From Chrysochromulina parva (taxonomy: Eukaryota; Haptophyta; Prymnesiales; Chrysochromulinaceae), in contig PJAB01000083.1 in the NCBI GenBank assembly GCA_002887195.1, positions 1-45,118 on the forward strand: DNA of 45,118 nt, written 5' to 3'. Each line of letters begins with the position of its first letter. Position 1 is the first letter of the stretch. Both the position numbers and the translations under genes were made by a program. The notes beneath the pieces are model-generated. The model did not search any database. It was not told the DNA's origin and worked only from the letters and a program-made list of their open reading frames with translations. This document shows, piece after piece, positions 18,557 to 28,800 of the stretch.

Positions 18557-19279
18557 TCACTCCTTGTCAAGGTCCTTGGCCTTTCCGGCCAGCTCCGCCG
18601 CGCGCTCCGCTGCCGTCTTCGTCGCCTTCAGCGTGCCATCGGGCAGCCGAAGGTAGACGCGGCCGGCCTTAGACACGCGCGTCATGAGGAGATTGATGGG
18701 CCCGGGAACCTTGGCCTTGTTGAGCTGCTGTGCGGCCCACTGGATGGGGTTTTTGCCTGGCAGCCACTCAATAGGCTGGCCGTCCTCCAGGCTGTACACG
18801 GTCCCGCATGATCCACAGGTCAGGCGCATTTTGCCGTCGGCATCCTTGCTGGCGCTACTGCTGGAGAGCGGGAAGGTGCACGCGCGGCACGAGCCGTCGG
18901 TTGCGTACGTCTTTGAGCCCTCGCCGTCGCCGTCGTCACCACGGACGAGGCACCAGATGTAATTCTGGCCCATAGGCGCCATGCCAGCCTCGACGGCCTT
19001 GGTCGAGCCCATCTCGCTGCCCAGCTCACCCTTCTCAGCGACGAGCGTCCACTCATCCCGATCGAAGTCGCGCTTCTGAAAGCGCTTCTTCATCTCGCTC
19101 TGCGCGGCCGAACCTGGTGGAGGACGCACACCCTTCCCGGGCATGCCTCGGGTGCCTCGGCCCTTCATCGAGGGCGCCGGCGCGCGGCTCAGCGGCGCCG
19201 TCAGCGGACGACCGAGCAGCAGGCAGCAAGCACCGTGCATCGAGAGCACGAAAAGCCCGAGGATCGCGGAGCGCGTCAT
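18557..19279 (-). CDS. Plastid-targeted Rieske-fold-like protein with CxxC...CxxC
   Basis: A 240-residue protein. The start is hydrophobic (SAILGLFVLSMHGACCLLL) and followed by a basic, Ser/Pro-rich stretch (residues about 24-60), as expected for a signal-plus-transit peptide of a secondary plastid. The mature part has CRAC at 131-134 and CGSC at 155-158, with GTVYSLEDGQP after the second pair, which resembles the second cluster-binding loop of Rieske domains. True Rieske sites use two Cys and two His; here both positions are Cys pairs. It may therefore bind zinc or a non-Rieske cluster, or be a structural homologue such as the plant thylakoid protein PSB33. The last third ends in a Lys/Ala-rich helix. 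Confidence 0.7.
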   Translation of the reverse strand: MTRSAILGLFVLSMHGACCLLLGRPLTAPLSRAPAPSMKGRGTRGMPGKGVRPPPGSAAQSEMKKRFQKRDFDRDEWTLVAEKGELGSEMGSTKAVEAGMAPMGQNYIWCLVRGDDGDGEGSKTYATDGSCRACTFPLSSSSASKDADGKMRLTCGSCGTVYSLEDGQPIEWLPGKNPIQWAAQQLNKAKVPGPINLLMTRVSKAGRVYLRLPDGTLKATKTAAERAAELAGKAKDLDKE

Positions 19280-19452
19280 GTAGGGCCTGCCGGATCGGCG
19301 AGGGCAGGAGCTCGGCTATTTCCTCGAAACTTCCCCGAAAAGAAACATCGACCCCACCCGACTCCCGACGGTTGCCCCATAGAGTGAACGGCTCTGGTCT
19401 CGCTTCTCTCGCACATAGACAGATTGACGTGCTGAGATGCGCTGCTCGAGCC

Positions 19453-20487
19453 TCAGGCATTGCGCACAGCAAGCAGCCCGAGCAGCAGCCGCCGGAGCGC
19501 GCCCCGGTTGAGCGTGAGCACGGAGCTGCCCACATCGCTGCCTGAGGGGGTCCACGCAAGCATGGCCTGCGGAGCGGCCGCGCCGCGCGGCTGCGCCGCC
19601 GCACGAACGCTCAGCTCGCCTCGACGCGTGGCCATCTCGGCTGCTAGAGGGCAGCCGTCGGCCGCGAGCGCGCCTAGCACCGCGGGGACGATCGCGTCGA
19701 GCTGCGCCTGCCGAGCGGCGGGCCACGCCTGCGCGACCTCGCTGCTGCTGCTGCTGCTGCTGTGATGGCTGCTCCTGCCGGACTCGTCCGCGGCAGCCGT
19801 GCCCAAAGTCGACGGGTCGCGCGGCAGCGGCAGCCGGCGGTAGGAGTCTGCGACGGCGGCGCCGTCGCGGAGCAGCGCATCGCGGTCTGCTTTGACGGCA
19901 CCCCGCCCGGGGCCCTCTAGTGCCCGCAGCGTGGGCGGCGCGCCGTCCTTCTGGAAGACAAACGTGTTGTTCGCGAGGCGGCGTTTCATGAAGCGCTTGA
20001 AGAGGTCCACCGACTTGGGGGCGGGCTCCACGATGTCGCCGGGCTCGAGGATCCTATGAGTCTGCCTGACGACCCTGCCGTTGACCATGACGTGCCCGTG
20101 GCCGCACGCGAAGCGCGCCGCGAATATGGACGGCACGGCGTTGCAGCGGTAGAGGAAGCGATCGAGACGGCTCTCGAGGTCGGCGATGAAGGAGTTCCGG
20201 TTGCCCAGGCGCCCGTGCATCCGCACTAGCCGCTTGAGCCGCTTGGCGCCCATGTGCGGCGTCGAGGCCAGCACGCGCCTCTTCACCTCAACGCTCGCCT
20301 GGAAGCTGCCTTGCCGTGGGAAGAGCACGGTGAAGCGCTCCGTGGCAGTGGGCGGCGGCGCCGGCGGCGGCGGCGGGCGGAATGTAGCCGCTGACCAGCG
20401 CGAGCGCGCGAGCACGTTGCTGCATACGTTGTGGAGTGCGCGCGGCGCCGCGAGAGATCGTCGCAGTGACAAAAAGACCCCCGACAT
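19453..20487 (-). CDS. Mitochondrial small-subunit ribosomal protein uS4m
   Basis: uS4 binds 16S-type rRNA early in small-subunit assembly. The 344-residue protein starts with an Arg/Ser/Ala-rich presequence (MSGVFLSLRRSLAAPRALH) typical of mitochondrial import. The conserved core includes ESRLDRFLYRCNAVPSIFAAR and the S4 RNA-binding domain with GHGHVMVNGRVV and LEPGDIVEPAP (about residues 105-155). A C-terminal extension of about 170 residues after FMKRRLANNTFVF is low in conservation and may be lineage-specific. It lies on the same strand as the Rieske-like gene (173 bp apart) and is divergent from ATG11. Confidence 0.88.
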   Translation of the reverse strand: MSGVFLSLRRSLAAPRALHNVCSNVLARSRWSAATFRPPPPPAPPPTATERFTVLFPRQGSFQASVEVKRRVLASTPHMGAKRLKRLVRMHGRLGNRNSFIADLESRLDRFLYRCNAVPSIFAARFACGHGHVMVNGRVVRQTHRILEPGDIVEPAPKSVDLFKRFMKRRLANNTFVFQKDGAPPTLRALEGPGRGAVKADRDALLRDGAAVADSYRRLPLPRDPSTLGTAAADESGRSSHHSSSSSSSEVAQAWPAARQAQLDAIVPAVLGALAADGCPLAAEMATRRGELSVRAAAQPRGAAAPQAMLAWTPSGSDVGSSVLTLNRGALRRLLLGLLAVRNA

Positions 20488-20703
20488 CTACGTGGCTTTT
20501 CAACTCTTGTAGCCGTCAACTGTGAACATTCCCGTGCGCAGAACATGTCCATAACGGCCTACTGAAAACGGAAACCACTCTTGTTCTACAGGGCAAACAT
20601 CGGTGCCGGCTCGGAAAGTGAAGTGAGCCTTCCAGCCGCCCCTTGAGCGCGGGTTCTGCTCGCTTCTCGACGGTGCGATTGGCGTGTTGGAGGTCAGTAT
20701 CTT
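20488..20703. promoter_or_regulatory. Shared promoter region of uS4m (-) and ATG11 (+)
   Basis: The 216 bp between two divergent start codons must contain both promoters and 5' untranslated regions. No TATA box or other motif stands out; the call is from geometry. Confidence 0.4.
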
Positions 20704-23700
20704 ATGCAGGCACCCAACCCGCCCATCGTCATCCATCACGCGGAGACGGGCCGCTCCTTTCAGTTGGCCGTCGAGGCGAGCAACTCCTCCGTGAGTACGC
20801 TCTCCACCGCCCTCGAGCCCGCGACGGGCATCCCTTACGCACACCAGATCCTACTGCTCGACGGCATGAAGCTCGAAGAGCAGCGCTCTCTCAGTGAGTA
20901 TGGCCTGCCCGCGCACGGTCGGCCCATCTTCCTCTTCAGCAGGCGCTCGCTCTCCCGCAATGCGCCTCCGCCTGAGCGGCAGCCGGTGCCGCCCTTGGAG
21001 CTTGAGGTCCCGACGGAGCTCACGCCCGAGCAGCAGCCGCGCCCGGCTGCGCTCGTCGTGCCGCCCCTCGTGGGCGCGCTCGTCGACTACGAGCGCCACT
21101 TTTGCCTGCACCTGCTGCAGGCGCGCACGATCTCGGAGGTGGGTGGTGCGCGGCTGGCCGCTTCGTCGCAGTGCTTGCACGAGCTCACAGTGCAGGGTGA
21201 CGCGCAACGCGTGGCCGCCGCCAACCTGCACAGCTTCGCGCAGCAGCTCGCCGATCGGTACGTCGACTTTAAGCAGCAGTGCGCGTCACTCGTGCCTCAG
21301 CAGGCGGCGCTGGTAGCGTCTTTTGAGGCTGACGTGGCGGCGTTGCGATCGATCGAGGTGGACGAAGCTGTGTGCCGTCTCGAGGGCTGGAGCCACGCGA
21401 CGCTGCTCGACGCCTGCGGTGAGGAGCGGCTGCGCGCCTGGCTGCGAGAGTGCAACCAGACCACCGACCACCTCGTGGCCAAGCACGCGCAGTTTGCGCA
21501 AGCCTACGTGGAGCTCCAGGAGGGCGTCGCGGCGCTCCAGGAGGGCGTCATGCGGCGCTCCAGCTCGAGCAGTCACGCGGAGCTACAAGTGGGCGTCGCG
21601 GCGGCGGACGAGCCGAGCCACGGCGCGGTGTCGCGCGAGGAGGCGGACGCTCGGCTGCAGGCGGCGGCGCTGGTGCGCCAGCAGCAGGATGAGATTGTCG
21701 CACGACTCGCGAGTGACGTGCACGAGGTGCGCGTGCTCGTCGACGCGCAGCTCGAGGCACCTTCCCGCGAGGGAGCCCTCGCTGCGTGTGGAGCGCTGGA
21801 CCTCAAGAACGGCACACACGCGGCCGAGCTGTTGCCGCGGCTGCGCGAGCTGGATGCTCAGCTTAGGGATGCGCAGGACGTCTTGAGTGCGGCCAAGCAC
21901 GAGGCCAGCGTGCAGCTCTACACGCGACTTCGCGTCATCTCACAGTTGCAGTCGTCGATCGCAGAGCTGCGCAACCGTCTGCAGCTCTACGGCACGCTGC
22001 TCGCGCGCGTGCGCATGTACTGCGAGCAGCTCCATCTCATGCGTCGGCTGCCCTCCACGTACCTGGCGTGCCTCGAGGAAGTGATCACGCGCCAGCGTGT
22101 CCAAGAGGCGACTAACGCCCAGGTGAGCCCCGGCGCGCCCCCTGCCTTGCATGCAAGTGCCCACCACGGCGCTACTGCCCTCTTCCCCACAGATCCGTCG
22201 CACGGCCGAAACGGTCGCGGCCGCACGCGAGCAGGAGGCACAGCGCCGCGACGAGTTCATGCGTGAGCATGGCGTGCTGCTGCCACGTGGTCTGCCGGCG
22301 CTCTCCGCGCTGCTGCAGGCCCGACCACCGTACGTCGAGTTCTCGACCAGCGTGTCCGATGCGCGCCTGATGGAATTCTCGACGGCCATCGAGCGCACCT
22401 CCTCCACCCGCGCCGCGTTGGGCGCCTCGCGCCTCACGTTCGCACGTCTCTCGAGCGCCGAGCCGAGCGCCGAGGCTGCTGCTGCTGCTGCTGCTGCGGC
22501 AGCGGCGGCGGCGGCGGCGGCGGCTTTCGGGGCGGGCGCCGTCTTGGGCGCATCGGTGCCCGAGGGCGTGCCCGAGGAGGACGGAGGCACCGCCGTGTTG
22601 GGCACCTCGGCTGGGGAGGGCGAGGGCGCCGCCGCTGATGCCGCCGATGCCGCGGCCGCTGTGGCCAAAGTGGCGGCGGCCGCCGCCGCTCAGGCCGCCG
22701 CCGCTCTTGCCGCCGCTGCCGCGGGTTCCGCCGCAGCCGAGGGCACGGCAGCAGCCGAGATCGCCGAGATCGCCGAGATTGCCGAGATTGCCGAGATTGC
22801 CGAGATTGCCGCTGCCGAATCACGGGCCACCGCCGCGGTGGCGGAGGCCGGCACAAGCACGGCCGAGCCTGTCGCGGCTACAGCGGCCGCGCAGGCTCCT
22901 GCGGAGGCTGCACCGGTTGCGGACTCGCGCTCCATCCCGCCAGCGCTCGCCACGACGCCTACCAATGGTGCGCCGAGCTCGCCGTCGCTGGTGGCCGCCG
23001 TGCAGAGCCCCGAGCGCCGTGCCGAGCGCGAGACGTCAGCCTCAAGCGTCGATGCGGCTGTGGCGGCGCGCTCGCCCGTGCCGCCCCCCGCCCCGTCCCC
23101 CTCCCCCATGGCATCGCGCCCCTCGATGGTACGCTCCATGAGCGAGCACTCCGCCCTCGGCGCGTCCCTTGCACGGGTAGCGCCAGGCGGGCGAGGCGCC
23201 GTCCGGGGCGCCAACGTGTGGAATTCGGCCGCGCTTGAGGCTCTCGAGGGTGACGAAACCCTTGGCGTCGGCTTCGGCCTCGCCGGCGCGAGCGCCGACG
23301 GTAGCAGCCTCGGCAGCGGCGTTCCGAGCAGCGTTCCCTCGGTGCCGCGCCGGGTGCTCACCGACCCTGTGCGCTTGCCTGGGACTGCGGAGCTCTCGGC
23401 AGCTCTCGAGGCGCTCGGTACGCCGCTCGTGGGCTACTGATTGCGATGGATGGCCTCTGATGGCCTCCCTCATCAGCTCTGATGGCGTCCCTCATCAGCT
23501 CTGATGGCGTCTCTCATCAGCTCTGATGGCCCCCCTCATCAGGTACGCCGCTCGAGGGCGTTCCGGTCGAGGTGGCTTCCCAATTGCAGCAACGGCTCGT
23601 CGCCCACGAGCTGCGTGCCGCCTCGCTGCGCAAGCAGTGTGCGCAGCTTGCGGCCGCACGCCAAGCCGCTGAAAACGAGGCGAGGGCGCTGCGCGAGGCC

Positions 23701-25416
23701 AATGAGGCGCTGCGGCTCCAGCTGAACCAAGCGGTGGCCGCGGGTGGCGCGGCCGGGACCGCTGGTAGTGCTCACAATAGCGCTTCCAGTGCTCACCACA
23801 GCGCTTCCAGTGCTCACCACAGCGCGGCCGGGACCGCTGGTAGTGGGACAAGCGGCACGAGCGGCACGAGCGGCACGAGCGGCGCCGACGCGGTGGATGC
23901 GGCGGATGCGGCGGCGACAGGGAGGTCGCCAGGGGGGGTCGCGTCGGTGATGGACGCCGCAGCCAACGAGCCTCCCACCATCGTGACAGCTACCGGAGTG
24001 GCCGGGAGCGCTTCGGCGGCGTCGATCGGCAGTGCCGACGGGCGCGCGTCCGACTCGGCGGGCACGTCCCTCGCGGGCATGCTGCTTGCGGGCATGCCTC
24101 TGTCGCAGGGCACGGTGCACGTGGAGCCTCTGATGGGTGCCGATCCAAGCAGCAGCAGCAACAACATCGGCGGCTTGCTGTCACCAGGCACGGTGGCGAC
24201 CTTGGCGGCCGCCTTCCCCCTCGGCGCCGCCGCGGTGAATGCCGCGGCGAGCGCCTCGGCGCTACCGTCGCCCGAGGCGAGCTCAGATTGCCTTTGCATG
24301 CCAGTGCTCACCACAGCGCCTTCGATGCTGCTGCCGTCGCCCGGGGCAAGCTCGGCCATGGGCACGTCGCTGCAGCCTCTGCGTGCCGAGATCCTCTCGC
24401 TAGAGGAGCGCCATCACGAGCTCGTGGGCTCGCATGAGGCTCTCCTAGCGGCCGTGCGTGTGGCCATGTCTTGCCTGCCGCCACCCCTCCCTGCCAACCG
24501 CACCGGCAGTCAGTCGGCCGTGATCCAATCTCAACTCCAATCTCAACTCCAATCTCCCGTAATCCAATCTCAACTCCGATCTCCCGTAATCCAATCTCAA
24601 CTCCAATCTCAACTCCAATCTCAACTCCAATCTCCCCGCAGTCCCAGCGCTTCGAACGGCAGCGGCCGCGTCGCAGCCGGCGGCAGCGGCAGCAGCGGCG
24701 GCGGTACCGGTGGCGAGAGCACCGGTGCCTTGGGCGCGGCCTCACCCCCACTAGTCACCGCAGAGTCACGTGAGGCTTCGCTGGAGGCGAGCCCCGCGGG
24801 CGCAGTAGTGGGCGCGTCGAACAGCGAAGCCGTGGATGCCAGTACAAGCAGTGGTGGCGCCGCCGGTGGTGGCGATGGCGGCGGTGGTGACCGACAGCGC
24901 TCTGCATCCGATGACTTCGAGCACAGCGTCATTCAACGGCTGGCGGCTGACCTTTGCTCGAGTGCTCGGCAGGCCGCGCACGCCAACGCGCGGCTCGGGC
25001 ACGCCATGGCGTCTGAACGCGAGCAACACAAGGCGGCGCTCGCCCTCTCTCAGCGTCGACTCTCGTACCTTTCAGCCGACGTGAACGCACGACTCCTCTT
25101 TGCTGTCCAGCCGGCGCGCCACGCGACGCCCCCGGCCATGGTGACCTTTGCAGCCATGATGCTCCCCGCCATGCGCAACGGGCTGCCCACGCATTGGCTC
25201 TCGCCGGAATCGGTCGAGTCTCTGCGGCGCTGGTGCGAAGATGAGTCGTCGCTTTCGCTCCAGGCGATCCGTTTCGTCATCGGCCGCGTTGTCCACGTGG
25301 CCGGGCCGATCACAGTGCCGGCAGCGGGCGCGGGCGACAACCCTTACAACCTGCCCGTTGGCGAGCAGTACTTTGTAGTGCATGCTGAGATGATGATGCA
25401 GCACCGGTGGATTTAG
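20704..25416 (+). CDS. ATG11: ATG11/FIP200-like autophagy scaffold, three exons (20704-22122, 22193-23417, 23543-25416)
   Basis: ATG11/RB1CC1 scaffolds the ATG1/ULK kinase complex and binds selective-autophagy receptors. Splicing at two GT-AG introns joins three frames into one 1505-residue protein without a break. The N-terminus is a ubiquitin-like fold matching plant ATG11 (AETGRSF, DGMKLE, LSEYGLPA), followed by an ATG17-like helical region to about residue 470. Residues about 590-1300 are low complexity (poly-Ala, AEI repeats, TSG repeats, QSQLQ repeats) with short coiled coils. The last 130 residues are the ATG11/Claw region: FVIGRVVHVAG and NPYNLPVGEQYFVVHAEMM closely match plant ATG11. 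The start is ATG 20704. Family assignment is strong; splice sites are predicted from sequence only. Confidence 0.92.
22123..22192 (+). other. ATG11 intron 1 (70 nt, phase 0)
   Basis: The donor is CAG|GTGAGC and the acceptor CCCCACAG|ATCCGT, preceded by a pyrimidine-rich TGCCCTCTTCCCC tract. Removing it joins codon CAG (Gln473) to ATC in frame and explains why the first frame stops at 22266 while the next opens before 22193. Confidence 0.9.
22754..22807 (+). repeat. 9-bp microsatellite x6 in ATG11 coding sequence
   Basis: Six units of GCCGAGATY encode AEI repeated six times in the disordered middle of the ATG11-like protein. Other coding repeats in the same gene are a roughly 21-24-bp Ser/Ala/His repeat near 23770-23825 and a 12-bp CAATCTCAACTC-type repeat over about 24527-24631. 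Confidence 0.9.
23418..23542 (+). other. ATG11 intron 2 (125 nt, phase 1), built largely of tandem repeats
   Basis: The donor is CTCG|GTACGC and the acceptor CATCAG|GTACGC. The intron starts with GTACGCCGCTCG, and the next exon starts with the same 12 bases, so the two junctions lie in a 13-bp direct repeat (GGTACGCCGCTCG at 23417-23429 and 23542-23554). Its last 88 nt are four 22-bp tandem units. Splicing restores the frame EALGTPLEGVPVE across the junction. Confidence 0.88.
23455..23542 (+). repeat. Four 22-bp tandem repeats forming the 3' part of ATG11 intron 2
   Basis: Units lie at 23455-23476, 23477-23498, 23499-23520 and 23521-23542. Each begins CTCTGATGGC and ends CTCATCAG, and they differ at only one or two internal bases. 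Each unit contains the inverted pair CTGATG/CATCAG (6-bp stem, 8-nt loop), and each ends in a CAG that could act as a 3' splice site. Confidence 0.95.
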
Positions 25417-25884
25417 ATGATCCGCGCGCCCTATCGCTCTGTTCAAGGCTTTCTGGATCCGAACGTGTGGGCGGCGGCCCCTGCCGGCGGAGCCGTGTGC
25501 GTTAGAATGAGGCCAGTCTGTGTGCAAGGTGTGGCGGGTGCTATCGGACCTGGAGGTCGGTTGGAGCCCTTGGATCACGCCTCTCGTCGTTGCACAGCGA
25601 GGCGCGGCGGCGGCCGCGGCGCAGGGAAGCGACTACGGCACCGCTGAGGAGCGCCAGAAGCGGGAGTGCTCGAGACAAGTGACGGCGGCGGAACGGCGGC
25701 GGTTCGATTTTCCATCTAACTCTGTCATCCGGTATGCAGCTCCCGGTATTGGTTGAGATTACACGCTTTACGAATTACGAACCACAATCATATTATATAT
25801 GCGACGGTGTCCCGTCCTACTCAAAAGACAAAACGTGTGAGCTGTGGCGCTTGGCCGTGTAACTAACGTAAGTATCGAGAATTC
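25417..25884. other. Intergenic region, convergent 3' ends of ATG11 and the filamin-like gene
   Basis: I support no gene. The right half is AT-rich (ATCATATTATATATGC near 25787), and TTACGAA is repeated directly at about 25762-25776. This stretch probably holds the two 3' untranslated regions and polyadenylation signals, which I cannot place. Confidence 0.45.
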
Positions 25885-28800
25885 TCAAAACCCCCTCGAC
25901 ATGATCCGAGCTCGCAAGTCTGCGGTACCTCGATCCGTTTTCTGCTTGTGCTTCGGCGCGGGGGTTTCTGTCGAATGCTCGTGCTCTGCCGCTGTCGGCG
26001 GGTCCACTAATGTGCCATCCGCGCGTGCGTCAGCAAGAGGCTCGAAGCTCACGGGCTGCGGGGGCAGCGCAGCGGCTTGTGGGAGCTGGGTCAGCCCGCT
26101 GGCGCTCTCGCTCGCTCGCGCGTCCTTACCATTGACACCTTTAGGCAAAGGGGCTTTGGGGGGCTTCTTCGCGATGGGCATCGCGCTGGGCACCGCTTTT
26201 GTCGCCACGGCCGATTTCAACTTTTCGGCCGCCGCATCGTCCATCGTGTCTGGATCGAAGCGGGCCGACTTTTGCTTCTTGGGCGTCTTCAGCGGCGACT
26301 TGAGACCCTTGTCGTTGTCCTCCGCCTTGTCTTTTAGGCGTGCTGACTTGCCACCACCCTCCTTGTCCTCCGCCGCCTTGTCTTTTGGACGTGCTGACTT
26401 GCCACCACCCTCCTTATCCTTCGCCTTCTTGGCCGGCGACGCGCCGCCCTTTTCTTTCTTGGGCATGAGATGCTTGCCGCGGCCGCCCTCGCCCGCGCTC
26501 GCGTGATCATCGCCCTCGGGTGCCGTCGAAGCTCCCACGTGCACCGCCCCGGTCCGCGCCGTGGCCTGCGTCGCGTCCGCTGCTGCTGCATCTTCTGTGA
26601 CCTTCGATGCTGTGACCTTCGATTCTGTGACCTTCGATGCCGTGACCTTCGATGCCGCGCCGTGGCCCTCGGCCGCCACTGCACTCTTGTTCGCACCTTC
26701 AGCCGCTTCAGTCTCATCCTTTGCCGTAGCACCGGTACCGTCCTTGGCCGGTGGTTTCTTAGCAGGCAACGCGGCGCCCTTCTCCTTCTTAGGTTTTGGT
26801 GCCGCTGCGCCCTCTCCGGCGGACGAGGCCGCCCCATCGCCGACTGTAGCTCCAGCAGCTGGCGCTGCGAGCAGTGGCTTGGCCGGCGACGGCGGCGGCA
26901 GCGCCACGCTAGCGAGCGTATCTGGTACGAGCGCCTTGGAGGAAGGCTTCGCTCCCTTGTCGGCCGACCGTTCTTTGGATCCCTTGCCCCCCTTCGGCGC
27001 CACAGCGGGCGCAGCGGCGGGCGCCTCAGCTAAGGGCTTCGGCTGGCCGGCAACAAAGTTGAGTGTGAGAGGCGCGAGCTCATCCTTGTTCTCAAGGCGT
27101 ACGGACACCTTGTAGTCGCCGGCCGCCTGCACTTGGAAGGAGATCAAGTACGTCCCGTCTTTACGGTCCTCGGTGGTGCACGTGCCGGCGGCAGCTCCCA
27201 ATGCGCGAGCGTCCACACGCGCGCCGCCCTTTTCGAGAGTATTGCCGAAACGATCGACGAGCTGGACGAGCAGATTGCACGGATTATGCGTGAGCAGCGG
27301 CACCTCCATCGTGTGGACATTGAGCATGGACTTGGAAGCGAGCGCCTGGGAGGGCACGACCGAGAAGGTGATCGGCGACCCCTGCACGTCCACGCCCGCG
27401 AGCTTGACGCAAATCTTGTGAGTGCCCTTGAGCTTCGTCTCGTACATCGCCTCAAACTCTCCCGCGCCGTACCGCGGCTTGAAGGCGAGCGGCGTGGCAC
27501 CATCGGGCGCCTCGAGCGTCGCCGTGAGCGCCTCATCGCCCACATTAGATGCGTTATTGTACTGGTCCCGCAGCATCACTTTCAGGGACACTTTTTCGCC
27601 GGCGGTCATGGTGCGCTTCTCGCCAATATCGTGCTCCACGAGCGAGCCCGACGCGTGCGCGCGCGCCTCCGTCACATGCACGACGAAAGGCGCCCCCGGC
27701 AGCCTCTCGCGCGGCGCGCTCTTATCCAGCTGTGCCCACACATTGAGCTCGAAATCTCCAGCCTCGCGTGCTATGTAACGAATCTCGTACTCGTTACCCA
27801 CCCACGTACCTTCGAAGGCCATCGACGGGTCAGTGTCCTTGAAGCGATCCTTGAGCTTCGCCTTCATCAGGCTTGCCTCTTCAGCGCTCGCCTCAGCCTC
27901 CTTGGACCTCGCCCCGAGCGTTGGGGCCCCGATCTGGCGCTTCTCCTTCTTCTCGGGCTTCGCGACGACTACTTCGGAAGGCAACATCGCCAGCCCAAAG
28001 GTCATCTCCTTGCGAGGCGCGCTCGCGTTCTTAAACTTGTCCTTCAGTCGCACGCGGATGCTCGCTGGCTTGCCCGCGGTCGTGCGACTGAGCCCAACGC
28101 CGCTGATCTCGCAACACGCCACACACGGAGTCGTCGAGAGCATCGTCAGCGCCGTCGGTGAGCCGATGACGTGTATTCCATCGATCTTGACGTGCAGCGC
28201 GTATGTCGACGCTATCTCTGAGCGCCAGCCTAGCAGATAGGTGCCGTCGCTATTGTCCACGCACTTTGTGTTCAGGCGCGCGTCTGGCGACTCGCACGTC
28301 ACGTTCGCACCGCCCTCAATGCAGTGGTTGCCCATCTTATCGGCCGCCACCAGCGTCATCGTGTACCACTCCAAGCCCACGCCGCCGCCGAAGAAGGCGG
28401 GCGAGCTGCCGCTCGGGGTTCCCCTATTAGGCGAGCTCTGCGCGTGTGACCCCGGCCCGTCCGAGGCGATCAACTCAACGGCTCTCGCGGGCAGTCTGGT
28501 TGAGGGAGCGTACGCCACACCAGGCTTGATCGTGAGCATGAAGGGCGACCCTGGCAGCGGTGCGGATTGCTGGCGCAGCCCTACATGCAGCTTGTAAGTC
28601 CCCGCGCGCCCAATCGAATAATGTACCGTGTGCTGCTTGAAGAGCTGCCCTTTGGCCTTGAGCGTGCCGGGGTCCACGCCGCCGAAGGCAAAGCCAACGC
28701 CGCCGTGATCATCCGAGCTCATCTCGTTGACGAGGTTGAGAGTGATTGGCGCCGCGACGACGGCCTGCGAGTCGGCTGCGAGCTTGGCGGCATTCGCCGC

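Noticed and set aside
17985..18656. 223-residue plus-strand ATG frame in an intergenic region
   Set aside because: Composition is Arg/Ser/His-rich and irregular, no domain is seen, and its 3' end overlaps the antisense of the Rieske-like gene.
22151..22192. ATG 22151 as the start of an independent second gene inside the ATG11 region
   Set aside because: This segment is the 3' end of intron 1 with a pyrimidine tract and CAG acceptor; splicing gives continuous ATG11 coding sequence.
25417..25647. 76-codon frame starting at the ATG directly after the ATG11 stop
   Set aside because: It has no conserved content and lies in the expected 3' untranslated region; adjacency of TAG and ATG is not evidence of coupling.
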